Below, piece after piece: positions 1-9,236 of a stretch of DNA of 64,000 nt. The stretch covers positions 1-64,000 of the forward strand of contig NZ_JABMCI010000054.1 of the NCBI RefSeq assembly GCF_013359775.1. The letters run 5' to 3'. The position numbers and the translations under genes are program-made. The stretch is from Cellulomonas humilata. Lineage in GTDB: Bacteria; Actinomycetota; Actinomycetes; Actinomycetales; Cellulomonadaceae. The number at the start of each line of letters is the position of its first letter. Position 1 is the stretch's first letter. The notes below the pieces were generated by a model. The model was not told the origin of the DNA, searched no databases, and saw only the letters and a list, made by a program, of their open reading frames with translations.

Positions 1-1
1 C

Positions 2-616
2 GACGGCGTCGACGCCCCCTCGGTGTCCACCGACGACTCCGCCGCCCTCGACCTCGCCTTCCGCCACCTGATCTCCCTCGGGCACCGGAACATCGGCCTG
101 GCCATCGGACCCGAACGCTTCGTGCCCGCCGCCCGCAAGCGCGTGGAGTTCGCCACCAACCTCGAGCGGCACCTGGGCATCACCGACCCTGACGGGCACG
201 TCGTCACGACACTGTTCACCGTCGAAGGCGGCCAAGCCGCCGCCCTGGAGCTCATCGACTCCGGACACACCGCCATCATCTGCGGCTCCGACCTCATGGC
301 CCTGGGCGCCATCCGCGGAGCACGCTCCCGCGGCCTGAGCGTCCCCGCCGACCTCTCGGTCGTCGGCTTCGACGACTCCCCGCTCATCGCGTTCACCGAC
401 CCACCCCTGACCACCGTGCGCCAACCCGTGCTGGCCATGGGCCACGCCGCCGTCGCCGCCCTCGTCGCCGAGATCACCGGCACTCCCGCCTCCCGCACCG
501 AGCTCAAGTTCCACCCCGACCTCATCGTCCGCGGCTCCACCGGAGCCGCACCCACGGCCCGCTCCACCACCCTGACCTCGGTCGCTGTGACCGCTGAGGC
601 TCCCGCCGTAGTCTGA
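2..616 (+). CDS. LacI-family transcriptional regulator, C-terminal part
   Basis: Partial gene: the reading frame is open from the left edge of the window, so the helix-turn-helix N-terminus lies outside. What remains (about 204 residues) is the sugar-binding half of a LacI/PurR regulator. Typical landmarks are GHRNIGLAIG, an ICGSDLMALGAIRGARSRG stretch and SVVGFDDSPL followed by TTVRQPV near the C-terminus. These regulators release DNA when an effector sugar binds. The next genes are two GH13 enzymes and a sugar kinase, so a starch/maltodextrin regulator is the natural inference. The repeat array at 3904-3926 is a candidate target. The effector cannot be read from this fragment. Confidence 0.93.
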   Translation, partial: DGVDAPSVSTDDSAALDLAFRHLISLGHRNIGLAIGPERFVPAARKRVEFATNLERHLGITDPDGHVVTTLFTVEGGQAAALELIDSGHTAIICGSDLMALGAIRGARSRGLSVPADLSVVGFDDSPLIAFTDPPLTTVRQPVLAMGHAAVAALVAEITGTPASRTELKFHPDLIVRGSTGAAPTARSTTLTSVAVTAEAPAVV

Positions 617-631
617 TCAGATCCCCTGATC
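615..631. repeat. short inverted repeat after the LacI-family gene
   Basis: GATCAG (615-620) and CTGATC (626-631) form a perfect 6-bp inverted repeat around a 5-base loop, overlapping the stop codon of the regulator. It could be a weak terminator or an operator in front of the glucosidase gene. The sequence alone does not decide. Confidence 0.35.
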
Positions 632-679
632 GGCAACGGCGCCTCCCCCTGTGAACACCCCGAAGTGAGGCATGCCCGC

Positions 680-2407
680 ATGACGACGATCGACACCCGA
701 CCCCTGCGCACCCTGGTGCACGCCGCCGGATCCCCCGACGGCGAGTGGTGGCGGGATGCCGTGATCTACCAGGTCTACCCGCGCTCGTTCGCGGACGCGT
801 CCGGCGACGGCATCGGCGACCTGCCCGGCATCACCTCGCGCCTGGACCACCTCGCCGAGCTCGGCGTCGACGCCGTCTGGCTGTCGCCGTTCTACCGCTC
901 CCCGCAGGCCGACGCCGGCTACGACGTCGCCGACTACCGCGACGTGGACCCGCTGTTCGGCACGCTCGCCGACTTCGACGCCATGCTCGAGCGCGCCCAC
1001 CGGCTCGGGCTGCGCGTGATCGTCGACCTGGTGCCCAACCACACCTCCGACGAGCACGTCTGGTTCCAGGCCGCGCTCGCCGCCAGACCGGGCTCCCCGG
1101 AGCGCGCCCGGTACCTGTTCCGCGACGGACGGGGTGTCGACGGGTCCGAGCCGCCCAACAACTGGCAGTCGATCTTCGGCGGACCGGCCTGGACCCGGAC
1201 CACCGACCCCGACGGCACCCCCGGCGAGTGGTACCTGCACCTGTTCGACTCGCGGCAGCCGGACCTCGACTGGGAGCACCCCGAGGTCCGCTCCGAGTTC
1301 GAGGACGTCCTGCGGTTCTGGCTCGACCGCGGGGTGGACGGCTTCCGCATCGACGTCGCGCACGGCATGGTCAAGGCGCCCGGGCTGCCCGACTGGGACG
1401 GGCACGTGTCCATGATCGAAGGGTCTGACGACACGGAGGCGGTGTCGGGCTCCGGCAACCAGGGCCCGATGTTCGACCAGGACGGCGTGCACGACATCTA
1501 CCGCGCGTGGAACAAGGTGCTCGCCGAGTACCCGGGCGACCGAGCGCTCGTCGCCGAGGCCTGGGTGGAGCCGTTGTCGCGGCTGACCCGGTACGTGCGC
1601 CCCGACGAGATGCAGCAGGCCTTCAACTTCGCGTTCCTGGCCACGCACTGGGACGCCCCGGCGCTGCGCACCGTCGTCGAGGCCTCCTACCGCGCGTCCG
1701 ACGCCGTCGGCGCACCGACGACGTGGGTGCTGTCCAACCACGACGTCGTCCGGCACGCGTCGCGGCTCGGCCTGGCGGAGCCGGGATCGCGTCCCAACGG
1801 CATCGGGCACGGCGACGAGCAGCCGGACGAGGTCCTGGGCCTGCGTCGCGCGCGGTGCGCGTCCCTGCTGATGCTCGGCCTGCCCGGTTCGGCGTACCTG
1901 TACCAGGGCGAGGAGCTCGGCCTGCCCGACCACACCTCGCTCGACGACGACCTGCGCCAGGACCCGGCGTTCTTCCGGACCGGTGGCGCCGAGCGCGGCC
2001 GCGACGGCTGCCGGGTGCCGCTGCCGTGGGCGTCGGACGCGGACGGCTTCGGGTTCTCGCCGACCGGCGTGACCTGGCTCCCGCAGCCCGCGGAGTGGGC
2101 GTCGTACGCACTCGACGCCCAGCGCGGCGTCGCCGGGTCGACGTACGAGACCTACCGCTCGGCGCTCCAGCTGCGCCGGGAGTCGGGCCTCGGCTCCGGC
2201 GGCATGGAGTGGCTGCACGGCCTCGGCGACGACGTGATCGCGTTCGTCAACCGGGACGTGCTGGTCGTCGCCAACCTCGGGACCGAGCCCGTCGTCCTGC
2301 CCTCGGGCGCCGACGTGCTGCTGGCGTCGGTCGACCACGCGGTGGACGCGGACGGCGCCGTGCTCGTCCCCTCGGACGCGACCGTCTGGGCACGCTTCAC
2401 GGTCTGA
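680..2407 (+). CDS. GH13 alpha-glucosidase (oligo-1,6-glucosidase/maltodextrin type)
   Basis: Predicted 575-aa cytoplasmic enzyme that hydrolyses alpha-linked gluco-oligosaccharides to glucose. It has all the GH13 signatures in order: DLVPNHTSDEH, GFRIDVAHGM with the Asp nucleophile (about residue 224), VAEAW with the acid/base Glu (about 292) and LSNHDVVRH (about 353). There is no signal peptide. The early WWRDAVIYQVYPRSF is typical of alpha-glucosidases and oligo-1,6-glucosidases. ATG 680 is chosen over the in-frame GTG at 665 because GTGAGG upstream can act as a ribosome-binding site. It follows the LacI-type regulator on the same strand and probably digests oligosaccharides made by the secreted amylase at 2452-3882. 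Exact linkage preference is uncertain. Confidence 0.93.
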   Translation: MTTIDTRPLRTLVHAAGSPDGEWWRDAVIYQVYPRSFADASGDGIGDLPGITSRLDHLAELGVDAVWLSPFYRSPQADAGYDVADYRDVDPLFGTLADFDAMLERAHRLGLRVIVDLVPNHTSDEHVWFQAALAARPGSPERARYLFRDGRGVDGSEPPNNWQSIFGGPAWTRTTDPDGTPGEWYLHLFDSRQPDLDWEHPEVRSEFEDVLRFWLDRGVDGFRIDVAHGMVKAPGLPDWDGHVSMIEGSDDTEAVSGSGNQGPMFDQDGVHDIYRAWNKVLAEYPGDRALVAEAWVEPLSRLTRYVRPDEMQQAFNFAFLATHWDAPALRTVVEASYRASDAVGAPTTWVLSNHDVVRHASRLGLAEPGSRPNGIGHGDEQPDEVLGLRRARCASLLMLGLPGSAYLYQGEELGLPDHTSLDDDLRQDPAFFRTGGAERGRDGCRVPLPWASDADGFGFSPTGVTWLPQPAEWASYALDAQRGVAGSTYETYRSALQLRRESGLGSGGMEWLHGLGDDVIAFVNRDVLVVANLGTEPVVLPSGADVLLASVDHAVDADGAVLVPSDATVWARFTV

Positions 2408-2414
2408 TCGGACC

Positions 2415-2448
2415 CCGGAACGGCCCCGCTGCGGCGGGGCCGTTCCGG
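2415..2448. terminator. bidirectional terminator between glucosidase and amylase genes
   Basis: Perfect 15-bp stem (2415-2429 with 2434-2448) and a 4-base TGCG loop, placed between two convergent stop codons. No U-tract follows, as is common in high-GC actinobacteria. Confidence 0.85.
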
Positions 2449-2451
2449 CAT

Positions 2452-3882
2452 TCAGGGGCGAGCGGTCACGTCCCAGGCCTGCGCGGTCTGGGGCGGGACG
2501 GTCACCGTGAGGACGCCGTCCCGCACCGTCGACGAGGCGCAGTCCCCGGTGGCCAGGACGTCGCAGTAGTCGCCGTCCGGCAGACTCGTCGGCAGCTCGG
2601 CGTGCAGCTCGTCGTCCCCGGAGTTGACGACGACGAACCCGCGCTCGCCGCGGCCGAACGCCACCGCGCTGCCCTCGGACCAGTCGTCGACGACGGGCGC
2701 GTCTCCCACGATGGAGCGCCAGCCGACCATGCCGGCGATCGCGGGCCACCGGTGCTGGCAGACCCAGTCGCCGTCCGCGAGGTCCGCGCCCGGGCCGGGA
2801 GCAGCGCCGCAGGACGCGTCGAGCACCGCTCCCTCGGCGTCCTGCGGAGGACCTGCGTCGCGGTCCGAGAACGCGTACCCGGTGTAGACCGCGGGTGTCC
2901 CGTACGTGCCGGCGAGCATGAGCACGGTGGCCAGTGCGTAGTCCCCGGCGTCGGAGTAGCTGAGCGTCGAGCCGTTGCGCTCGGTGTCGTGGTTGTCGAC
3001 GAAGATCACGGCGTCGTCGGACGGCACGTACCCCGACGTGGTGCCCAGGTCGAGGACCCGCTCGGGCGAGCTCGCCAGCACGCCCTGCACGTCCTTGCCC
3101 CACGCGAACTCGTAGACCCGGCCGTTGGCCAGGTACTGCTCCGGCGTGATCGGCTCGCCGCTGCCGCGGATGACCTCCTGCGCGATGCCCGCCCCCTCGG
3201 GCAGCCCGGCGACGATCGCGGCGATGTCCTCCGGCGGCATGTGCTTGGCGGCGTCGATGCGGAAGCCGTCGACGCCGAGGGAGAGGAGGTCCTCCAGGTA
3301 GGCGGTGGTCGTGTCGCGCACGTGGTCGGTCTCGGTGGCGAGGTCGGCCAGGTTGACCAGCTCGCACATCTGCACCTGGGCGGCGTCCTGGTAGACGGCG
3401 ATGTCGTCGTCCGGGGTCAGCCCGCAGTGGTGGAAGTCGGCGTCGGTGTAGAGGCCGGGGTACTCGTAGTGCGAGTACGACGATCCCGCCCAGCCGGTGC
3501 CGGGGGCGTCCTGCCCGGTCATGTGGTTGATCACGGCGTCGGCCCACACGTCCACACCGGCGTCGTGGCAGGTCTCCACCATGGCGGCGTACTCGTCGCG
3601 GGTGCCGAGCCGCGACTCCACCCGGTAGCTCACCGGCTGGTAGGCGGTCCACCACGGCTCACCGACGATGTGCTCCTGCGGCGGGCTGGTGAGCACCCAG
3701 CCGTAGCCGGCCGGGCCGAGGCTGTCGGTGCACTCCGTCGCGATGGCGTCCCAGGTCCACTGGAACATCTGGACGCCGACGTCGCGTGTGCGCGTCGCTG
3801 CGGGCTCCGGTGGCGCGCTGCACCCAGCCAGCAGCAGGAGGGCGCCGAGCAGGGCGGTCGCGCGGGCGGGCAGGTGCGTCAT
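2452..3882 (-). CDS. secreted GH13 alpha-amylase, lipoprotein
   Basis: Predicted 476-aa extracellular alpha-amylase. The N-terminus has a lipoprotein signal peptide with lipobox LLAGC, so the mature enzyme should be lipid-anchored at Cys. GH13 signatures are AVINHMTG, GFRIDAAKHM (nucleophile about residue 209), a Glu in IAQEVIRG (about 236) and FVDNHDTERNG (about 296). The C-terminal domain is a beta-sandwich; no starch-binding module is seen. ATG 3882 is preferred; two in-frame GTG codons at 3888 and 3891 are alternatives. Divergent from the PfkB kinase and convergent with the glucosidase. An array of GCAAC half-sites upstream probably controls it. Confidence 0.92.
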   Translation of the reverse strand: MTHLPARATALLGALLLLAGCSAPPEPAATRTRDVGVQMFQWTWDAIATECTDSLGPAGYGWVLTSPPQEHIVGEPWWTAYQPVSYRVESRLGTRDEYAAMVETCHDAGVDVWADAVINHMTGQDAPGTGWAGSSYSHYEYPGLYTDADFHHCGLTPDDDIAVYQDAAQVQMCELVNLADLATETDHVRDTTTAYLEDLLSLGVDGFRIDAAKHMPPEDIAAIVAGLPEGAGIAQEVIRGSGEPITPEQYLANGRVYEFAWGKDVQGVLASSPERVLDLGTTSGYVPSDDAVIFVDNHDTERNGSTLSYSDAGDYALATVLMLAGTYGTPAVYTGYAFSDRDAGPPQDAEGAVLDASCGAAPGPGADLADGDWVCQHRWPAIAGMVGWRSIVGDAPVVDDWSEGSAVAFGRGERGFVVVNSGDDELHAELPTSLPDGDYCDVLATGDCASSTVRDGVLTVTVPPQTAQAWDVTARP

Positions 3883-3903
3883 CGTCACCACCGGGTGCGG
3901 GCC

Positions 3904-3926
3904 GCAACTCGTTGCAGCAACTTGCA
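3904..3926. promoter_or_regulatory. candidate LacI/MalR-type operator array
   Basis: Alternating half-sites GCAAC (3904-3908), GTTGC (3911-3915) and GCAAC (3917-3921), then TTGCA (3922-3926). Two overlapping inverted repeats result: GCAAC-TC-GTTGC and GTTGC-A-GCAAC. The array sits 22 bases upstream of the amylase start and 36 bases before the kinase start. Actinobacterial alpha-amylase promoters are known to carry TTGCA/CTGCAAG-type repeats bound by MalR-like LacI regulators. Use by the regulator at 2-616 is inference. Confidence 0.6.
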
Positions 3927-3948
3927 GGGTCGGCTCACCCTAACGCCC

Positions 3949-3954
3949 TAGGGT
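3949..3954 (+). promoter_or_regulatory. -10 element TAGGGT for leaderless PfkB kinase mRNA
   Basis: TAGGGT ends 7 bases before GTG 3962, the spacing expected if transcription begins at the start codon. Confidence 0.5.
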
Positions 3955-3961
3955 GGGCGAC

Positions 3962-4840
3962 GTGCCTCGCGTCCTGGTCAACGGCCCCGCGTCCTGGAAC
4001 ACCCTGATCCGGCTCCCGACCCTCCCGGAACCGCGGACGCAGACGCTGTTCGCGGGCGGCCACCACGACGGGCTCGGCGGCACGTCCGCCGGCAAGGCGC
4101 TGACCCTCGCGGCGCTCGGGATCGACGTGACACTGCGGACGGCACTCGGGAACGACCGCGAGGGCACGCTGGTGCGGTCCGCCCTCGATCGCCCGAGGAT
4201 CACGCTCCAGGTCCTGCCGGTCGACCGCACCGAGCGGCACGTCAACCTCATGGCCGACGACGGCTCGCGCGTCTCGATCTACCTCGAGCTGCCCGACCCG
4301 GGCGCCGCTCCCCTCGCCACCTTCGACGGGGTCGACGTTGCCGTCCTCGACCTCGCCGACCACAGCCGCCCGCTGCTGGTCGCCGCCCGCGCCGCCGGGG
4401 TGCCGGTCTGGTGCGACGTGCACGACGACGACGGGGTCGGCGACTACCCGCGGGACTTCGTCGCGGCCGCCGACGTGCTTCTCGTGAGCGCTGCCCGGCT
4501 GGCCGACGTGCGTGCGTACCTGTCCGACGCAGTCTCTCGCGGGTGCCGGCTGGCCGTGTGCACCGACGGTGCTGCGGGGGCGCTCGCGCTCGATGCCGAC
4601 GGGTGGATCGAGGTGCCGCCCGCCCCCGTGGCCGACGTCGTCGACACCAACGGCGCCGGTGACGCGTTCTTCGCGGGCCTGCTCAGTGGCGTGCTCGACG
4701 GCCTGCGGGTCGAGGACGCACTCGCTCGCGCGTCGGCGACCGGTGCGCTCGCCGTGAGCACGCGCGCGCTGGGCGCCCCGGACGCCACGATCCCGACCGT
4801 CGACCGCCTCGCGGGTGCGGTGGCCGTGCGGCGGGTCTGA
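3962..4840 (+). CDS. PfkB-family carbohydrate kinase
   Basis: About 292 aa, a ribokinase/fructokinase-like sugar kinase that phosphorylates a sugar or nucleoside with ATP. The second PfkB signature DTNGAGDAFFAGLL near the C-terminus holds the catalytic Asp and the anion hole. An N-terminal GGTSAGKALTLAALG matches the first signature region. The substrate cannot be assigned. GTG 3962 is chosen because TAGGGT lies 7 bases upstream in leaderless arrangement; GTG 3953 in the same frame is the alternative. It is divergent from the amylase across the half-site array, so sugar-dependent control is plausible. It ends 6 bases before the convergent dusB stop. Confidence 0.88.
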   Translation: MPRVLVNGPASWNTLIRLPTLPEPRTQTLFAGGHHDGLGGTSAGKALTLAALGIDVTLRTALGNDREGTLVRSALDRPRITLQVLPVDRTERHVNLMADDGSRVSIYLELPDPGAAPLATFDGVDVAVLDLADHSRPLLVAARAAGVPVWCDVHDDDGVGDYPRDFVAAADVLLVSAARLADVRAYLSDAVSRGCRLAVCTDGAAGALALDADGWIEVPPAPVADVVDTNGAGDAFFAGLLSGVLDGLRVEDALARASATGALAVSTRALGAPDATIPTVDRLAGAVAVRRV

Positions 4841-4846
4841 CGACCG

Positions 4847-6031
4847 TCAGCCGCCGGAGACGCTCAGCTCGGCCTCGTGCAGGGCTTTGGCGAACTCCTC
4901 GGACAGCTCGCGCGAGTCGAGCCAGCCGTACGGCAGCAGCGGGCGCTTGGGCGACCCGGCCCGGCCGCGCTGCCCCTCGGCGCCCGCTCCCGGGTAGCCC
5001 TGGTCGAGGTCGAGCCGCGCGAGCCGCTCGTCGAGCTCGGCCATGGTCGACACCAGGCCGAGCGCGGCCCGGGTCTCCCCACCGACGATGTACCCCTTGA
5101 AGTACCAGGCCATGTGCTTGCGCATCTCGCGCAGCGCCTTGCCCTCGTCGCCGAAGTGCTCGACCATCAGCTCCGCGTGCCGCCGGACGATCGTCGCGAC
5201 GTAGCCGAGCCCCGGCCGGATGCGCTCGTCGGAACCCGCGAACGCGGCCGCGAGATCGGCGAACAGCCACGGTCGGCCCTGGCAGCCGCGCCCGACGACG
5301 ACGCCGTCGCAGCCGGTCTGCGCGACCATCTCGAGGGCGTCCTCGGCCGACCAGATGTCCCCGTTGCCCAGCACGGGGATGTCGGTGACCGTCTGCTTGA
5401 GCAGGGCGATCGCCTCCCAGTCGGCGGTGCCGGAGTAGTAGTCGGCGGCGGTGCGGGCGTGCAGCGCGACCGCGGCGACGCCGACCTCCTGCGCGACGAG
5501 CCCGGCCTCGAGGTAGGTCAGGTGGTCGTCGTCGATGCCCTTGCGCATCTTGACGGTGACCGGCACGCCGTAGGGCTTCGCGGCATCGACCGCGGCCGTG
5601 ATGATCGCGCGGAACAGGTCCCGCTTCCACGGCAGCACCGCTCCCCCGCCGCGACGCGTCACCTTGGGCACCGGGCAGCCGAAGTTGAGGTCGACGTGGT
5701 CTGCGCGGTCCTCGCTCGCGATGAGCCGGACCGCGGCGCCGACCGTGGCGGGGTCGACCCCGTACACCTGCACGGAGCGCGGCCGCTCGTCGGGCTCGTG
5801 GGAGATGATCCGCATCGACTCCTCGCCACGCTCCACCAGGGCGCGGGACGTCACCATCTCGGCGACGTACAGGCCGGCACCGGACTCGCGGCACAAGCGG
5901 CGGAAGGCGGCGTTGGTGACGCCCGCCATGGGCGCCAGCACGACGGGCGTGTCGATGGTCAGGGGCCCAATGCGCAACGGCGGCAGCACGGCGCCGGGGC
6001 GCGCCGGAACCGCAGGAGTCGTCAGGGTCAT
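4847..6031 (-). CDS. dusB: tRNA-dihydrouridine synthase DusB
   Basis: 394-aa FMN enzyme that reduces specific uridines in tRNA to dihydrouridine using NADPH. Family landmarks are VVLAPMAGVTNAAFRRLC near the N-terminus, DLNFGCPVPKVTRRGGG with the catalytic Cys, VTVKMRKGID, the ALHARTAADYYSG region, PVLGNGDIWS and GVVVGRGCQGRPWLF for FMN phosphate binding. Start ATG 6031 is favoured over upstream codons because the family begins near this TLTTPAV segment and a GACAAT -10 element lies 6 bases upstream. Convergent with the PfkB gene and divergent from the sigma factor gene. Confidence 0.95.
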   Translation of the reverse strand: MTLTTPAVPARPGAVLPPLRIGPLTIDTPVVLAPMAGVTNAAFRRLCRESGAGLYVAEMVTSRALVERGEESMRIISHEPDERPRSVQVYGVDPATVGAAVRLIASEDRADHVDLNFGCPVPKVTRRGGGAVLPWKRDLFRAIITAAVDAAKPYGVPVTVKMRKGIDDDHLTYLEAGLVAQEVGVAAVALHARTAADYYSGTADWEAIALLKQTVTDIPVLGNGDIWSAEDALEMVAQTGCDGVVVGRGCQGRPWLFADLAAAFAGSDERIRPGLGYVATIVRRHAELMVEHFGDEGKALREMRKHMAWYFKGYIVGGETRAALGLVSTMAELDERLARLDLDQGYPGAGAEGQRGRAGSPKRPLLPYGWLDSRELSEEFAKALHEAELSVSGG

Positions 6032-6037
6032 GCCTCC

Positions 6038-6043
6038 ATTGTC
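6038..6043 (-). promoter_or_regulatory. -10 element GACAAT for dusB
   Basis: Read on the minus strand, GACAAT is followed by GGAGGC and then ATG 6031. GGAGG lies too close to ATG for normal ribosome binding, which favours leaderless initiation. Confidence 0.4.
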
Positions 6044-6058
6044 ACCCAGCCGCGCACT

Positions 6059-6084
6059 CAACCTTCCACGGGCCTGCTGCGTCT
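6059..6084 (+). promoter_or_regulatory. ECF-type promoter CAACC-N16-CGTCT
   Basis: CAACC (6059-6063) and CGTCT (6080-6084) are 16 bases apart, matching the AAC / CGTC bipartite promoters of ECF sigma factors. It is just upstream of the ECF gene itself, so autoregulation is likely. Confidence 0.6.
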
Positions 6085-6101
6085 TCTACGGTGTGAGCCC
6101 C

Positions 6102-6686
6102 ATGCCGCCCGCGCCGCTGCGTCCCGCACCGCCCGACGACGCCGTCGGCGAGGAGTCGACGCGTGTTCTCACCGGACGGACCCGGCCGGCCGAGGACACC
6201 GACGCCGAGTTCACCGCGTTCATGCAGGAGCACTCGGCCGACCTGCTGCGCACCGCGTGGCTGCTGGTCGGCGACGCGCACCGCGCCGAGGAGCTGGTCC
6301 AGCACGCGCTGGTCCGCACCTACGCCGCCTGGTCCCGCGCCCGCCGGGACGACCCGCTGGCCTACGCCCGCCGGACGCTGGTGAACCTGCGGATCGACAC
6401 CTGGCGCCGACGCCGCCGCGAGGTGCTGTCCGCACCCGAGCACCTGCCCGAGAACGCGACCGGCGGCACCCTCGGCCCCTCCGACGACCGGGACCAGCTG
6501 GTTCGCGCGCTCGCCCTCCTGTCACCCCGCCAGCGCCGGATCGTCGTCCTGCGGCACTTCGTCGGGCTGCCCGAGGCCGAGGTCGCCGCCGAGCTGGGCG
6601 TCAGCGTCGGCACCGTGAAGTCGACCGCGTCCCGCGGGCTCGCCACCCTGCGCACCGCGCTGACCACCGAGAGGAGCGCCCGATGA
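6102..6686 (+). CDS. SigE-family ECF RNA polymerase sigma factor
   Basis: 194-aa extracytoplasmic-function sigma factor. Region 2 begins at DAEFTAFMQEHSADLLRTAW with AEELVQHALVRTYAAW, the core-binding and -10 recognition helices. Region 4 has LSPRQRRIVVLRHF and the helix-turn-helix AEVAAELGVSVGTVKSTASRG for -35 recognition. This pattern is typical of actinobacterial SigE-like (SigE/SACE) factors. ATG 6102 follows a CAACC-N16-CGTCT promoter by 17 bases. GTG 6093 in the same frame is an alternative. The stop overlaps the start of the downstream membrane protein (ATGA), so the two are translationally coupled and that protein is the likely regulator. Confidence 0.93.
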   Translation: MPPAPLRPAPPDDAVGEESTRVLTGRTRPAEDTDAEFTAFMQEHSADLLRTAWLLVGDAHRAEELVQHALVRTYAAWSRARRDDPLAYARRTLVNLRIDTWRRRRREVLSAPEHLPENATGGTLGPSDDRDQLVRALALLSPRQRRIVVLRHFVGLPEAEVAAELGVSVGTVKSTASRGLATLRTALTTERSAR

Positions 6687-7639
6687 GCGCCACCCTGTCC
6701 GACGAGGACCTCGTCCGCTCCCTGCGCGCTCGCGCCGATCTGGCGCTGCCGACCATGTCGCTCGACCCCGACGCGACCGTCCTCGCGGGCCGCCGCCGTC
6801 GCCGCCGCCGCGCAGTCGCGGGCTCGGTGTCCGCCGCTGCGGCTCTCGCCCTCGTGGCCGGCGTCGCGGTCGGCGCCATCCCGCTCTCGCACCGCACGCC
6901 GGTCGCCACGCAAGCCCCACGGACGCTCGGATCCGATGCCTCCGTCGAGGTCGCCCAGAACATCTGGGCCACCAACGCGCCGATCACGCGGACCGCACCC
7001 GACGGCGACTGGCTCGACCTGAACCTGTCCGTCAGGCTCGACACCCTCAGTCCCACGGGCGGGCGGATCTACCCGGTCGGCGTGCAGGCCCTCGACGGCC
7101 TCCCCGACGGCCGCGCCGGCGTCACCGTCGCCGCTCGGGAGAGCTACGACGGCGGGGACGGTTCGTCACTCGGCACCGCCGCCACGTTGACGTGGAGCAC
7201 CGACGGGGCCGACGACGGCAAGGCGCTGTACCCGGCGGCGCAGCGGGCCGCCTTCGTGCTGCCCGAGCCCGCGAGCAGCGACTGGCGGAGCCTCGTCGCG
7301 GTCCTCGTGGGAGACGTACCGCCCGGTCTCGAGAACCCGCGCGTCTTCGTGACGTACCCGAGAGGTGTCGGCGAGGTCGTCGACGACGTCGTCGACACCT
7401 CAGCCGACACCTTTGAGGTCCCCACCTTCCGCGCTCCCGGCAAGGAAGGGCGGCTTCTCTACGCGGTCCGAGAGACCGTCAACGTCACCAACGGCATCGT
7501 GCTCGACGGCGACCCTGCCCCGTTCGCGATGTTCGTCGGCGCGGACGGCACCACCGTCGCCGGCGAAGGCTGCGGCAGGCTCGGTGCCTGTGCGTTCACG
7601 GCCGACCAGGTGCTCGAGCGCGTCCGCAACGGTGACTAG
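6683..7639 (+). CDS. membrane protein coupled to the ECF sigma factor (possible anti-sigma/sensor)
   Basis: 318 aa, no recognised enzymatic family. The N-terminal ~40 residues are cytoplasmic, ending in a run of eight Arg after DPDATVLAG. One transmembrane helix follows (AVAGSVSAAAALALVAGVAVG, about residues 40-62), then about 255 extracytoplasmic residues without an obvious catalytic motif. Topology, the 4-bp overlap with the sigma gene and the positive-inside tail resemble membrane-bound anti-sigma or sensor partners. No ZAS (HxxxCxxC) motif is present in the cytoplasmic part. Function is therefore inferred only from context. Two Cys in the C-terminal GEGCGRLGACAFT may form a disulfide. Confidence 0.8.
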   Translation: MSATLSDEDLVRSLRARADLALPTMSLDPDATVLAGRRRRRRRAVAGSVSAAAALALVAGVAVGAIPLSHRTPVATQAPRTLGSDASVEVAQNIWATNAPITRTAPDGDWLDLNLSVRLDTLSPTGGRIYPVGVQALDGLPDGRAGVTVAARESYDGGDGSSLGTAATLTWSTDGADDGKALYPAAQRAAFVLPEPASSDWRSLVAVLVGDVPPGLENPRVFVTYPRGVGEVVDDVVDTSADTFEVPTFRAPGKEGRLLYAVRETVNVTNGIVLDGDPAPFAMFVGADGTTVAGEGCGRLGACAFTADQVLERVRNGD

Positions 7640-7645
7640 ACGCAC

Positions 7646-7677
7646 CGCAGGCCCGGAGCACGCGCTCCGGGCCTGCG
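7646..7677. terminator. bidirectional terminator
   Basis: 14-bp perfect stem (7646-7659 with 7664-7677) and ACGC loop between the convergent sigma-partner and glyS genes. Confidence 0.88.
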
Positions 7678-7690
7678 ATGACCTGCGGCG

Positions 7691-9076
<1,386 letters not shown>

Positions 9077-9197
9077 GATCGATCACTCCAGGGTGGTGGC
9101 GCCCGCGGCTGGGTGTCGCGGGCGGGTGGACCGCGACCGTGAGGGCCGCGGTGTGAGCACGAGCAGCCCAGGCTACCCGTCGGCGGCGGACCCCGTT

Positions 9198-9236
9198 TTG
9201 ACAACGGTTCTCGCCTAACTGAGAATGATCGTCATG
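9198..9236 (+). promoter_or_regulatory. znuA promoter with overlapping Zur-like box
   Basis: TTGACA (9198-9203), a 17-base spacer, GAGAAT (9221-9226), then 7 bases to ATG 9234. A TGAGAATGATCGTCATG stretch (9220-9236) has ATGA-N3-TCAT symmetry and resembles the actinobacterial Zur consensus TGAAAATGATTTTCA. It covers the -10 element and the start codon, so zinc-bound Zur would block transcription. A second near-palindrome, GACAACGGTTCTC (9200-9212), lies in the spacer. Confidence 0.65.

Noticed and set aside
617..3655. Long reading frame of ~1012 codons on the minus strand
   Set aside because: Its protein is Arg/Pro/Gly-rich with no family features and it covers the glucosidase and amylase in other frames; it is a GC-driven shadow.
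4877..6682. Upstream part of a 920-codon plus-strand frame
   Set aside because: Only 6683-7639 is a real gene. The rest runs antisense to dusB and out of frame through the sigma gene.
9077..9170. Possible leader ORF or T-box before glyS
   Set aside because: A GTG-started 25-codon frame follows a TAGCCT but is not Gly-rich, and no T-box specifier or antiterminator pattern was recognised.
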